64,000 nt of DNA from Argopecten irradians (GCF_041381155.1 NC_091144.1:34387262-34451261), one strand, 5' to 3'. Shown: positions 49,610 through 62,170, numbered from the stretch's first letter. Numbers and translations are program-made. Notes: generated by a model from the sequence alone, not told the origin.

Positions 49610-52600
49610 ATGTGGAAGGCAACAGCACACGTACGATCTGGAATACGAGTATGCTCACTTTATTTTACTTAGAACGTTTCGTATACCCATCGACACATGT
49701 ATGAGTGATGCAACAAGGCATGTCCTTGAACACAGGAACCTGAAAATGAAAATGACTTCCAATTTAATTTTATTCCAGTTGGACAATCAAGTCGAATCCA
49801 GTGCAACATTATAATGGGATGCAAAATTAGGAATTAACTAAGATTAATTTCGTTTCATCACACATATATCTAAATAGCTTGAAATGAAAACAATACTGTT
49901 CAACATACAACATATACGTATGTAGACATGTACATGACTCTGAACAAACTTGCATGCGCCTGTGCTTCTATCACAGTATGCGTGTTGGTTATACATACAT
50001 GTTTACTAGGACCTAATGGTACTTAAGAAAAGCAAGTTTACTTCAACAGGGCTAATGTATCATGATTATAACGATGGATACATGTACTATATGGGAACAA
50101 TGTTGTTAGGATAATAAAAATGGACTATTCTTCTGTTGAAAAATATTAAACAAAAGATTCATGACATGAAGATTTGGGATTATTATTTTTTTTAAATCTG
50201 CTTTATTGGTTTTACAAGTTTATTTTGGCTGATCATTTGGTTTTTTTTTCAACATTTAAAAAAAAATGTGATCATCGGTCCATCACTAATAAGTTATATT
50301 TTGTTTTTTTAGATTGTGTGTAATCCAACAGCAAGTTGGGATTAATAACTGTGTATACGTAGAAAACATATATATATTATATATAGAGATTGGTAACTCT
50401 GCCATTTTTACGATCGACAGATGTAACATTTTCACATGTCAGTTAAATTGATTTATTTTTATTTACAGTGTGTTGGATTAAGACCTGGTGCACGCAGACT
50501 GGCCACTAAGCCGCCTGCTAGTCAGAAGACAAATGTCCAACCATCGGCACCACCACCAAAATCAAGGTATAAAATATGGACACATTAAACAATAACAGTT
50601 GAATTGCTACCTTACCTAGTGTAGAAGGAGCAGTAAAATGCGCGGCCAGACCCTTATTTGAACCTATCAATGAACACCTTTAACATTTACACAAACGCAC
50701 TGGTGTGATGTTCAACCTACACAATTCTGCATTTGCATAGTACAGAGTTTTCTGTCCTTGCAGGTAAGTATTGTTTGTGACGTCATGTGTTTGCGAGCAT
50801 AATTTCATAATTTATGGAGAATTGCGCCAACAAAATAATGACGTCACAATGGATACCTAACTGCAAAGGAGCTAGCTCTATAATATGCAAAGATAGAATA
50901 AGTTTGTAAATCAGATAGTAGTTGATCATCATGCAAGCATGATAACTGAACGTACATTATAAGTTTGGAGTCTGAACATTTAAGTTGAAAAATCCCTAAA
51001 AAGCTCAAATTAAACAGTTACACAATTTGAAAATAGCTTATTCTGAGAATCTTTTAGAACACTAATGGTCTACCAGTCCAGTGTGACATCTTTAGCTAAA
51101 AGGGTTTTTAAACCTAATGATATGATCTGACCTATTGATGATTCACCAGACCACTAACCTTAAACTATTTTGGTGCCAAGGTGGTCTCGGGTTACAGGAC
51201 TTACTATACCCTGTATAATAAGAACATCTGTTTCAGCCGTGCTCCTGCAGTACTTGGTGGACTAGTCGTATTGGCTGGAGCTGGAGCGGGTCTTTGTTAT
51301 TATGATCCCAGCATTCTAGATTGGGTCAAAGAAAACCTCAACTTGTCATCAAGTCCAAGGTAAGGGTCATAGAAAACCTCAACTTGTTGTCAGGTCTAAG
51401 GTAAGGGTCAAAGAAAGCCTCAACTTGTTGTCAGGTCTAAGGTAAGGGTCAAAGAAAGCCTCAACTTGTTGTCAGGTCTAAGGTAAGGGTCAAAGAAACC
51501 ATCAACTTGTCGTCAGGTCTAAGGTAAGGGTCAAAGATACCACCAACTTGTCATCGGGTCAAGTTAAGACTTACAGCATTATGCACTGAACCACAATTTG
51601 ATGTTAAATTCTGGAGTAAAAGATAAAATTTTATGTTTAGCGCGTAGACAGAGCTTACAGTTTTTAATGTTTTTTAATTGTTGTAGGAAATTTCAATTTA
51701 AATGCTTGTCTAAGAATTATTTAGAGGAAGATGTAAATCTATATGTATATTTAAATGAAAATATCCATGTGTTGTAAAAAGGTAAAACATATATAAGTAA
51801 TTTTATTTCAGCACAGAGAAAGTCTCTGAGCCATGGCCAGCTCCCATAAAGAAAAAACCTATTGAACCAATAATACCACTGGTAAGTGTGATATTCTTGC
51901 TTGATTAACGAAAAAAAACTACATTGTATATTACAATCTGATTAAAATACACATCCTTTTCACTACTGTATTGAACGGAGTATTTGTAAGGATCTGTATT
52001 TCAATCAGATTGAAATGATTGTGTAGTCAACTTAATAGCGTATATACCGATATTTTCGCTGACAAAAATGTTCATGATTTGATCTAAAAAACAAGAAATT
52101 AATATGTTAGCAATTTTATATATTTTTGCAATATGGATTTAAGATATTCAACCATTTCTTATAATTTAGCAGATCAAATTTTTGCCATGATCGCAATGTT
52201 ACCCGAAATCGCAAAAATATCATCCCCGCAAAAATACATGTATACAGCTGTATGGTATTATGAGAAATTTTATATTTCTAATATTAACACAGCAATTATT
52301 AAGAACAATTTATAATCAGCTTTATGTATTAAAATTGATCTTCTGCAGCTGTTCTGAACTATTACAGCTGAATTTGAGTCCAAAACCATGTGACGTGTTG
52401 TCCAATCGCTCCCTTTATTAAGGGGAGATAATTTGTAATTTATTTTGACTGAAGGTTATTACGAATATATATTATTTTTTGTTTCAAGATTCATGTACAT
52501 CTTTTAATGTCTGATTGTTTATATTAAGGATCAAAATGAGGAAGTGAAGAGTAAAAAGCCAAGGGGAGAAATAAAGACACCTGGTCCGGGTAATATGTTA

Positions 52601-55600
52601 TTAATGTTTTAAGCTTTCTCTCCATTCATATACAACCTATTGTCAATGTGTAATGCAAATTAAATATTATATTAGACTCAAGATGATGTCTAAAATCAAA
52701 GAAAATTAGGAGTAAAAAAACATACAGTCTGCAGTCTACTGGATACTCATAACTTCCTTTAGTTTCTGAAAAGATTTTGTTAATCTGAAGTAAACTCTGC
52801 AAGGAAGTTAATCTTTGCTTGCAATTGCATTTTGCGTCTTTTGAAAGCAATTTGAAATACTGATAATTGTTTTCAGCAAAAAATTTTCAAGCGCAAGTAA
52901 AGTAAAACAACCTTACTCTATATTTCAAAAATCTAATCTTTAAGTTAGAGTGAAAAATAATACACTGTAAATAGGTTGTTTTGCAGTATGATAATATAAA
53001 ATAATATTAATGGACATATGCTTACATTAAATTCATTTATCTGAATAATCGTTCTTCTACAACTAATTGCAACCGTTTTTAGGAACAAAATAATCTGTTG
53101 TCTTTCATTGTTAAGTTTTATTTGTTTAAGAAAAGTGTGTTTCCTCAATATACAGAAATTACTGCAAACGAGACCAACAAAGAAAGTGACATAGAATATG
53201 TTTCGAAAAAAACAACTAATAAAAGAATCGGAAGAAAGACGAGATAAGAGAAGGATAGAACGTGAGCAGATAAAGGAAGCAAAGAAAAAAGCAGGGGAGG
53301 AAGAAATTAATAAACGCAAGAAAGTAGCAGAGGAAGCAAAATTAAAACGCAAGAAAGCCGAAGAGGAAGAAAAAAAATAAACAAAAACAAGCTGAGGAAG
53401 AGAGAAAGAAACAGGAAGAGGAAAAGAAACAAGCCGAACAGACAGCCACTGTCGCAGGTATTTTTGTAACCTTTGGACTCTGAACTAAATTTAAAAGCAG
53501 AAAGTTGAGTTTGACATTTGAACATGACAGCACCTTTTATTATTTTATTTAGTACCTTGGTAACCTATTTAAGATCATGCTTAGAGTCTGTGCCCTAATG
53601 ATGTTAAATGCTTATTTCGTTGAAAAGTTTGGTATTCAGTAGATTTCTGAATAGAAAAAAATTTGGTCAATTGTTTTAGCCAATTATGGCACATATACCT
53701 TTTGGAATTAGCTTAAAGATGCTCCACCGCTGACAAATGGCATTTTTTCACTATCAAAAACAGGAGCAGACGATTTAGTATTTTTCTTCAGTTACAAAAG
53801 TTACTTACTTTACACTATTACCACCATTGAAAAATTTGAGCTTCTAATTTTACTTAAAGTTTAAAATATGAAAAATAATTAATTGCATCCTGAAAAAAAT
53901 CCATGGCACTATATCCATTCCTATATGGAATAATTATTAGTACTGATTGCGCATGTACCAAAGGCGAAAATAAATTATTACATAATATTTTTTGTGTTAA
54001 TTAGGCATATATTTACAAGATTGAACACCAATTATTGTTCAAATGATGAATATCATTTATGCTCTGTCGGCGGTGGAGCATCTTTAATTACTGTTCAATT
54101 TTCTTGTCCAACAAATATAAAGTCAATGTAAAATCTACATGGTGCTCTTCAACACCACATAAATGGATAAATGTTCATTTTCCAGGAGATTTCAAAATAC
54201 CAGTTACTGTTAATATTAAGTCTTGAGTGTACAAAGTTTAATGAAATACTTAACTCTTTGAAAATTACTGACAGATTTCTAACTGTCAATTAAACTACAA
54301 TTGACTTTGCATTTTCTATTGAGTATGCTAAGAAATTTGCTACATCATTGGACAGGTTTATGTACATTTGCTATTATGAAACATGACTATATATAACGAT
54401 TGGTTAGTTGGTTTCTCATGTTATTGTTTTTCTGTTTTATAGCCTTGTTGAAGAAGTTAGATGGACCTGTAGAAGAAGCTGGTAAGATTGTAGCAGACGC
54501 CTTAGAATCCCAGACCAAAGTGCTCGAGAAAATCAAGGCACACACACAGAGTCTGAAGAAAGCTCTGGATGATAAATCACCAGTAAGAACGTTTTAAATC
54601 CTCTCTGATGATGTAAAAGGACCATTAGTAATAGATTGTAACTTTATTATTATATACCGCTATGACATTGTGTTAAATATAAAGAGTGTAATTTTATATG
54701 TAACTTGTCTAAACTTGAATTTGAAAGTTTTTTGTTATTTTCTCTTAATGTACCCGTAACAGTTAAAGTTATATGTGCTGTAATTGGGCAAAAAATTTGG
54801 CATGTTGAATTTTCTTCATTTATCTATTGAAAATCATTAGGTTTGATTGATTAAGCCGTGAAAATCATTCAAATGGCTTCAAATGCCTTATAAACGTTAG
54901 TTACAAACACAGAAATAATTTACTGGAAAAATTGTTGTTTTTTATGCCTTATGTATATTTAGATGGAAACTTTCCTGCAGAAATCACTTTATAATTACTA
55001 ATAACATTTATAAAAATGTGAAATGAAATTGTAGACCAGAATTTGGCTTCATGGTCTGAGGGCTGTTCCAGCAAAACATATATGGCACCCAGGGAAGGCA
55101 CTTTAAAAAATAGTATATGCCATGGTGTGTTCAAAATAAAATCACTTCTGTGCCAGGGTGGTTGTTTCAATAAAATTACTTGTGTGGGTGGGTCTATCTG
55201 AAGCACTTTTGAAATAAAATGCAAAATTTGTGTTTTATAATGTTGACTCATTTCGCTTTACTATAGATGTACATATAATGATTTTTGGCAGTACTGCTAA
55301 AAATCATTATCTGCTCTTATTTATAGTTGTGAAATCAAAACCAATACATTGAAATTACTGTAATTTTTAAAATGTTAATAACTTTTGGTGATGTATAACA
55401 TATTAAAAGCTTATCTTGATTCGTGCGTATGAGAAATACGGCACATATAACTTTAAATGTGTGTATATATGGCTTGTATATTCACAGAAACAAGAGTTGT
55501 TCCCCTTGTCTTACAGTTGATCTCTCCACAAACAGTTTTGTAAAATTTGTTAATGTGGACAATATGCACAAGAGTTAAATCTAGCTTTACTTTGTGTATA

Positions 55601-58600
55601 TATTTGAATATCATGTGTAAAAGCGTATTGATATTGTGAAATAGAATACTTCCTAAATAGTTACTAATACTTAGGTTTAAAGTGTTTGACAGATACGTAT
55701 ATTATGAAGTTTTCAATATAGATACAGCACCAATTGCAGAATCTAAACTTAACGTAATTAATATTACGTTGTCAGAGGCCAACGCTTTACACAATTCAGC
55801 AACTTTATATATAGAACAATCTTTATTTGCTGAAATAGATTGAGGATAAAGACGGTCAGTGGCAGAGTGTGGTGGAGGCCTCACAAGCATGGAAACAGAT
55901 GTCAAGTGTGTCGGAGGAGGTCGTCAGCAAAGCAAGGTCAGGATCTCATTAACGTTTTAAGGTTATGGTTAGATATTCGAATATCTCTTGTTTAGTGCCT
56001 GTAGTAATTAAGAGCTATGTTGTGTCATTGACATTAATAGTTATCTTAAACATTACATTCAATTTGATCATTTCAATATTTAGTGGAATAACTAAATAAG
56101 TTTATCAAGTTCCTGAAGATTTTAGGTCACCAGACCATATAGATTATTATGACCTATTGCAAAAATGGTAGTCTTTTGTCAGTCGACGTCCATCGTGCGT
56201 CCTGCATCGTCCATCATCCGTTCTCATTTCCTTGTTAGTACGATAACTTGAGTAAATATAAACAGAGCTTAATGAAACTTTGTACAATGTATATAGACTG
56301 ACATTGGAAAGATCACGGACAAGTAAAAAAATCAGCATGATTCGCCAGTAGTTTATGGAGTTCTGCCCTTCGCGCTTATCATTACTATTGGACATTGTGA
56401 ACGCGATAACTTTATTAAATAAACTGAGTTTGATGAAACTTTGTGTGTAGACTAACATTGGAACAATCTAGGAAGAGTTCAAAAATCAGCTTGATTCAAC
56501 AGTAATTTACGGAGTTATGGCCCTTTGCACTTATAATTACTATTGGACCTTGTGAATGCAATAACTTGAGTAAATATAAATCAAGCATATATAATGAAAC
56601 TTTGTGTATAGACTAACATTGGAATGATGTGAACACAATAGCTTTAGTAAATATAAACAGCTTAATGAAACTTTGCATATAGACTAACGTTGAAAAGATC
56701 TCGGATGAGTTCGAAAATCAGCATGATTCAACCGTAATTTACAGAGTTATTACCCTTTGCATTTATGAATACTACTGGACTTTGTGAATATGATAACTTA
56801 CATAAATATAAACCAAGCTTAATGAAACTTTGTATGTAGACTAAGACTATCTTGGACGAGTTTGAAAATCAGCTTGATTCAAATATAACTTACAGAGTTA
56901 TTACCCTTTGCAATTATAATTCGACTTTACTTATTTACGGAGTTATTGCCTTTTACAATAATAATTATTGAACCTTGTGAACACGGTAATGTGACTTAAA
57001 TATGCACCAAGCTTAATGAAAGTTTGTATATAGACCTATTAGATGTATGTTCCTATTTCGTGAACAAAAGACATCAGTTGGCTAAATTATATAACTAATT
57101 TTTATCAATTAGCAGGTGACCGATAAGACCAATGGGGCTCTTGTTGTATGAATTAACCCAATATTGGAGTTTCAAGATACCAGAACAATGTGAGTAAAGT
57201 ACAATTTACCGCCGCTTAGTCCCACCTTCAAGTGATTGTGACATCATCATTTGAGAAGTTTCATGACGTCTTAATCACTGGAGTTTGACGTGATTATTCC
57301 GACATCATTATCATAGGATAGTGGGACTGACTTGCGGTAAATCGTACTTTATCTGCATTTTTTGGGGATCTTGAAACCCCAAATTTCCGAGGATATTGAG
57401 GTCAAATGTGTTGCATCTGATTCTGAATATTAAACAACAGAAAATCTATCCTTTCCAAACATTTTTGAAATTTCTGTTGTCCTTGCAGGGAAGAGCTGGA
57501 TAAATTGAAGTCTGTTATCGATGAAGTGAAGGAGAACAGCGAGGCCAAGGCCAACAAAGCAGTTACAGCGGCGGAGGATCAGCTGAATAGCCTCACCAGT
57601 AGGATGCAGCAGATGGTGGACACGGTATACTTAAATTTATATATGATCTGATTTTCCTCTATTCTCATTTGCTTATACAAGGTCATGTAACGTTCGACAT
57701 ATAGCATATCAATTCAGTGTTTCCATTTTTAGAAACATAGAGCCAATATACCTTCTGTGACGTCGATACCCAAACATGAGTTCTTCAGGGTGACGTCTTA
57801 TGGCCATCATTCTTCTTGTTATTAATGTTTGTATATAGAATGATTCTTTTGACATTTATCAAAGGAACTACATATCGAATGTGAAAATTAAGGACCTTTG
57901 ATTCTGTCCATATGGTATTTTACTGCCGTGGTAGATTTGAAATAATGACCTCCTACGCCCTTTGTCAAATATTTAATTCTACCAAAACGACATAACACCA
58001 TATGGACCTTAAGTAAGATCCATAATTGATAGATTGATCATTTCATAGGAGATTTTATTTTCAGATAAAGAAATGTGAATTATTTTATTTTCAGATAAAG
58101 AATTGTGAATTATTTTATTTTATTTTCAGATAAAGAAATGTGAATTATTTCATTTTTAGATAAAGAAATGTGAATCAAGTTTTTGTTCATTTTTAGATAA
58201 AGAAATGTGAATCATGTTTTTGTTCATTTTTAGATAAAGAAATGCGAATCTGAGTATAAGACAACTGAGCAATTTACTGAACTTATTGAAAAGGGAAAGA
58301 TGCAGTTTCAGAGAGAACTTCAAAGTTTGATGCCGGATAAAAAATTGGGCACAGGCAAAGGTATGTTTAACTAGGAACAGTTTCATGATTATTCTTTAAA
58401 TGTAAGGAATCCCTTAACTTTAAATTCTCCAAAGGAAAGCATTACTGATTTTAAGGAAGGCTCCTTAACTGAAGATATTTTCCTTCACTTCTGTAATGTT
58501 TTTCTATAATGGGGATATTTTCTTTTAGAAATTCCTTAAAGTTAAGGAATTTTCATGAAAGTGGGCCCTGTATAGGTGAGACCTTAGCCTTCAATGTCAT

Positions 58601-61545
58601 TATTTGACAAAAACATCATCTCGCTTTTAGTCCAGGTTTCATTTGAATCCTTGTACTCATTATTTGTGTTGAATGTAAATAATAATATGTTCAATGAGCT
58701 ATTATAGTTATCAATAACAAAATCTTATTATTATGCGAGTCTTTTTCTTACTGACTTTATATATCTATTGTTATTTGCAGGTAAAACCCTGAGCGAGGAA
58801 GACCTCAACCTCCTTATTGGACACGCACATGGCCGAATAGAGCAACTGCAGCTTCAGCTCGCAGAGCAGATCGCCATGGAGAAACAACGATTTGAGGCAG
58901 CCATGGAACAACAGAAGCGGGAGGATGATCACGTAGCTAGTCTGAGCATGAAGAACGCGTTGGAGAGAATGCAGCAACAGTACGCCGCGGAGAAAGAAAA
59001 CTGGGTGAGTGGTGTCGCTGGGTCACTCTCTCTATTCTGTCTTTGGGTATAATATTAAAGAGTTATTTGCACTTTCAGGTATGTATTTGATTATGATGTC
59101 ATGTGGAGGCATAACGTCATAATTGCAGAGAAAACTAAGTGAATTTCAAAAACAAAATGATGATATCATGATAAATACCTATCCCACAAGGAAAATAACT
59201 CGGTAATATGGAATAAAGATGGAATAGGATTCCAAAGCCTTAACTTTTGCTTTCATTGTTACTTAACAAGATTACATGATATAATGGATTTAATCTAAGG
59301 ATTACAAAGCTTTATTTTAATTATTTGTTCTTTGGGATAGTTAAAAAGTAAACATCATGAAAAGATAGAAACTTAATCAAATATGCCAAAATAAACAGGC
59401 AATTTTTTTTTTTTTCATAGCAACAAAAAAAGAAAATTAAAAAAATACTGATAGTAAAAATCAAACATCCAACATAGTTGGAATTATATACTAACTGTAA
59501 ATGTAAATATATCCGCAAATATTAATTTAACAATTTGCATAACATTGTGTAAAGTTCAACTTTTAATTTTAAATTACAACATAGTTTTGTACTAAATAAA
59601 CTAATGCATGTGAATAATTTGCTCTGATAAGTCCTTTGCGTAATTAGGGCAAATATCCCACTCTCAATAATTCCTACATCAAATCTTATTTATAAAGTGA
59701 AAATGTATTATAACCAAAACTGTTTTAGTTATTAAGTAAGTTTTGGTTCATGTAAATGACCCTGTAGAAATATTCTGATAAATATATTGTTCTGTTGAAA
59801 GGCCTCAGAGGCTCGTGAGGAGTATGAGAAGGAACTGCGACACATGCTAGCCATGCAGGCTGCAGCACACGTCGACAACATTGAGAAAAAACTGATGGAG
59901 CAGGAGATTGATCTCTCTGAGAAATTTGAAGGTCATTTGCAGGGCAAGATACTGGAGGAGAGGCTAGGATATAAAACTCAGATTGCCGGCTTTGAAGCGA
60001 GAATCAATGGTATAGAGGCTGCCGTGGAATGTAAGTGTACCTATGAAATAATGATACTGACAAATATAACTCAATTTTTTAACAATTAAGCAGCAGAAAA
60101 TGTTTTTGAATAAATAGAATTAAATAATAATTACAATACAAAACATATGCAATCAAGAATTGATTCTTTTAAACAATAAAATGTAATTTTAGCTCTTTAT
60201 TTTATGGACATATACTAAAAGGTTAAAAGCTAAAGGGATAAAAATAAAGCATCATTAAAATGAGATGAAATCGTAAAATTTTGTAATTATTGTATTAGAT
60301 TAGGACACTTTAACCTGTAAATAAATGAAAAAACAAGATACTCTATTGTTTCATCGAACCTCGGACAGTATTTATTATGGTGCAATATGGTGGCTCTCTC
60401 CTGCCACTTCTGATTTGAAACACATTCAATTTATCTACTTTAAACCAATTTTCTTATACTTCTAATTTATTCTGCAAATTTCGCATTCCATGTAAATTTA
60501 AGAAAGATTATCTCTGCAAATAAAAATCTTCATCATTTATATTGGTAGGAATCCCCATTCAATTAGCGAAGCTTTAGTAGCTGTGAAAGAAAATTGGTTT
60601 ACAGCAAATTTATCTATATATGAATCTAATTATCGTCGTAATAGTGCTTATGAGGTATTTTTTTTTGTGTGTGTGTGTAAAAATTTTGATAATATGAAAT
60701 TCATTTTTTTTCATAATTGTTATCTCCCCTTACGCCAGTCTGAAAGTTGATGACGCTGCTCTCGTCGCCTATAAGTTTAACTTTATCGGTGGTCAATAAC
60801 TAACTATTACTCTCGTCGTCCATAAGTTTAACTTTATCGGTGGTCAATAACTAACTGATATAACTCCCAGGTAAAAATATAACTTGCTGCTTTTAAAAGT
60901 ATCTGTCTTAATTTTTCTCTTACAGCCCAGGCAGAAAAAGGGAAAGTGGCACAACAGGCCAAACGGTTATGGCTGGCATGTCTGGCACTCAATGGCTTGA
61001 TCCGGGTTGGCAATAAATTTGGCGATACATGGGAGAGCAAGGTCACACCCTTAGAAGAAAAGGTCATGGTCATCGCTGAGGCGTCAGGTCACCACCCGTT
61101 TGTCGCTACAGTGATAAACACCATTCCAGAGGAAGCGTTGAATCGGGGTGTCTGGACGGAAGATAGCCTAAAAGCTAGGTTCAAAGATGTTAGTAAGAAA
61201 TGTCGAAGAGTTGCTCTTGTAAATGAATCAAGAAGTTCGCTCTTTTCATTCTTTTTATCCTATGTCCAATCAGCTTTCGTCTTTTCAAATGTGAATTTAG
61301 ATACGGAGACGGCTACCGTCGATCCGAAAGACTTAGATACATTCTCAATAATAGACCACGCACAATTCTGGCTGAAGCAAGGCAATATGGAATTGGCTGT
61401 GCGATTTATGAACCAGTTACAAGGCCTGCCTCGAGAACTGGCATCTGATTGGATTAAGGAGGGAAAGTTACTAGTGGAAACCAAACAAGCTGCACAAAGT
61501 ATCACTACATTTGCCTCAGCTACTGGACTAGGGGCTCTGTTTTAA
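49610..61545 (+). CDS. IMMT: MICOS complex subunit MIC60 (mitofilin)
   Basis: Exons: 49610-49648, 50469-50566, 51237-51359, 51812-51881, 52529-52589, 53156-53457, 54443-54582, 55839-55936, 57489-57624, 58234-58360, 58781-59004, 59802-60030, 60926-61545. Together they give about 754 residues, against 758 in human. The N-terminus is a basic import signal (MWKATAHVRSGIR, exon 1 tentative), then a membrane segment (APAVLGGLVVLAGAGAGLCY), long Lys/Glu-rich coiled coils, and the mitofilin C-terminus (LEEKVMVIAEASGHHPFVAT; LARFxxVxxxCRRVALVNE-type core; SITTFASATGLGALF). Known: an inner-membrane protein that shapes cristae junctions. Odd: exon 6 needs one base fewer in each of two A-runs (53206-53212, 53370-53377) to stay open, and two exon edges are tandemly repeated. 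Confidence 0.93.
50728..50893. mobile_element. Palindromic MITE, TTTGCATATTACAG family, copy 3
   Basis: CTGCATTTGCATAGTACAGAG at the left and CTATAATATGCAAAG at the right; GTGACGTCATGTG and AATGACGTCACAAT inside. In the second intron of MIC60. Confidence 0.7.
51323..51570 (+). repeat. 41-bp tandem repeat of an exon end and its splice donor
   Basis: The last 37 bp of MIC60 exon 3 plus the donor GTAA are repeated in tandem. GTAAG occurs at 51360 (true donor), 51401, 51442, 51483 and 51524, exactly 41 bp apart, and a sixth decayed copy (GTTAAG) is at 51563. Reading through any donor gives an immediate in-frame TAA. Confidence 0.9.
53713..54087 (+). mobile_element. MITE of the TTAAAGATGCTCC family, full copy
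   Basis: 375 bp from TTAAAGATGCTCCACCGCTG to GGCGGTGGAGCATCTTTAA, in the MIC60 intron after the coiled-coil exon. One of the best-preserved copies in the window. Confidence 0.88.
56125..57150 (+). repeat. Degenerate array of units of about 150 bp in a MIC60 intron
   Basis: Five to six units share AATGAAACTTTGTATATAGACT, then CATTGGAA, AAAATCAGCATGATTCAAC, ACGGAGTTATTGCCCTTTGC and GGACCTTGTGAACACGATAAC. The edges (GGTCACCAGACCAT at left; AGCAGGTGACCGATAAGACC at right) suggest one composite repetitive element. No coding frame. Confidence 0.8.
57196..57350. mobile_element. Palindromic MITE, AAAGTACAATTTACCGC ends
   Basis: AAAGTACAATTTACCGC at the left is matched by GCGGTAAATCGTACTTT at the right. 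The interior also folds (AGTCCCAC against GTGGGACT). In the intron before the exon at 57489. Confidence 0.75.
57680..57960. repeat. Dispersed repeat with imperfect hairpin, copy of the 10305 family
   Basis: CGACATATAGCATATCAATTC, AGTGTTTCCATTTTTAGAAAC, TTCAGGGTGACGTC and TTAAGGACCTTTGATTC occur in the order seen at 10305-10560. The hairpin stem has decayed. Confidence 0.65.
58055..58250 (+). repeat. Tandemly repeated splice acceptor
   Basis: Six copies of (T)nCAG or TTTTTAG followed by ATAAAGAAATGTGAAT. AG dinucleotides are at 58064, 58094, 58129, 58159, 58196 and 58233, with spacings of 30, 35, 30, 37 and 37 bp. Only the last copy continues into the open exon (58234-58360). Use of an upstream copy shifts the frame or meets a stop. 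Confidence 0.9.
58400..58560. repeat. Dispersed TTAAGGAA repeat, copy 2
   Basis: Same motif order as 7480-7635 (AAGGAATCCCTTAAC, AAGGAAGGCTCCTTAACT, CCTTAAAGTTAAGGAATTTTC). In the MIC60 intron before the exon at 58781. Confidence 0.6.
59047..59218. mobile_element. Palindromic MITE, TTTGCATATTACAG family, diverged copy 4
   Basis: TATTAAAGAGTTATTTGCAC at the left pairs loosely with GAAAATAACTCGGTAATAT at the right; GATGTCATGTGGAGGC lies inside. The TGACGTCA core is degraded to GATATCATGA. Confidence 0.6.
60755..60862 (+). repeat. Two-copy tandem duplication of about 54 bp
   Basis: CTCTCGTCG(C/T)C(T/C)ATAAGTTTAAC and TTTATCGGTGGTCAATAACT appear twice in a row, with the second copy about 54 bp after the first. 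In the last MIC60 intron, about 60 bp before the final exon. Confidence 0.9.
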
Positions 61546-61784
61546 TTGTATGCATTTAGAATTATTCAAATGGATATATGTTGCCTTTTTGTGTTTTCCC
61601 AGAGATAGTTTCATAATATGATGTACTGATCCCGGCATCATTTGTCAAAGTGCTTTTATTTGGAATGGGCAATGTATTTATTCTGACATACATTAAAGAT
61701 AAGATGTGTTTCTGGCCATAGAGGTTAGTGAAGAAAGCTGAAATGATCTGGATGTTTTACAAGTATTATTTTGTAAACACCGAA

Positions 61785-61790
61785 AATAAA
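61785..61790 (+). promoter_or_regulatory. Poly(A) signal of MIC60
   Basis: AATAAA lies 240 bp after the TAA stop at 61543-61545. Confidence 0.65.
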
Positions 61791-61984
61791 AAATACATTT
61801 ATTGATCGTATTAGTTTCCTATTTATTGATGGATATCATGACATTAAAGTATACTTTATACCCATATGGTTGTATATTTGTTTGTAAAATAAGGATCAAA
61901 AACTTTCCAGTCATCGCTCATATTTTAACGTTCTGCTGAACAGGATGGATACATTTTTGTAGATCCGGCCTTCGTCTGCCACTT

Positions 61985-62170
61985 GCCAAAGGGTAAATTG
62001 CGCTCCATTGTGCTGTACTGTTTAATATTTGTCTACTTTGTCCCGCAATACTCTTCGTATCTTATGTAATCGTGTTTGTTTTGTATGTCTTGATAAAGGG
62101 GCAGATCGCCTCTAAAATTTGACAATTTTGTTTTGTCCACACGGTTAGAATTACTTCCTTGTCCCATGTT
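61985..62170 (+). repeat. Second copy of the 190-bp module at 26158-26345
   Basis: AAGGGTAAATTGCGCTCCAT, GTCTACTTTGTCCCGCA, GCCTCTAAAATTTGACAATT and CACACGGTTAGAATTACTTC match 26158-26345 in order. Here it stands alone, without the foldback arms. Confidence 0.8.
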
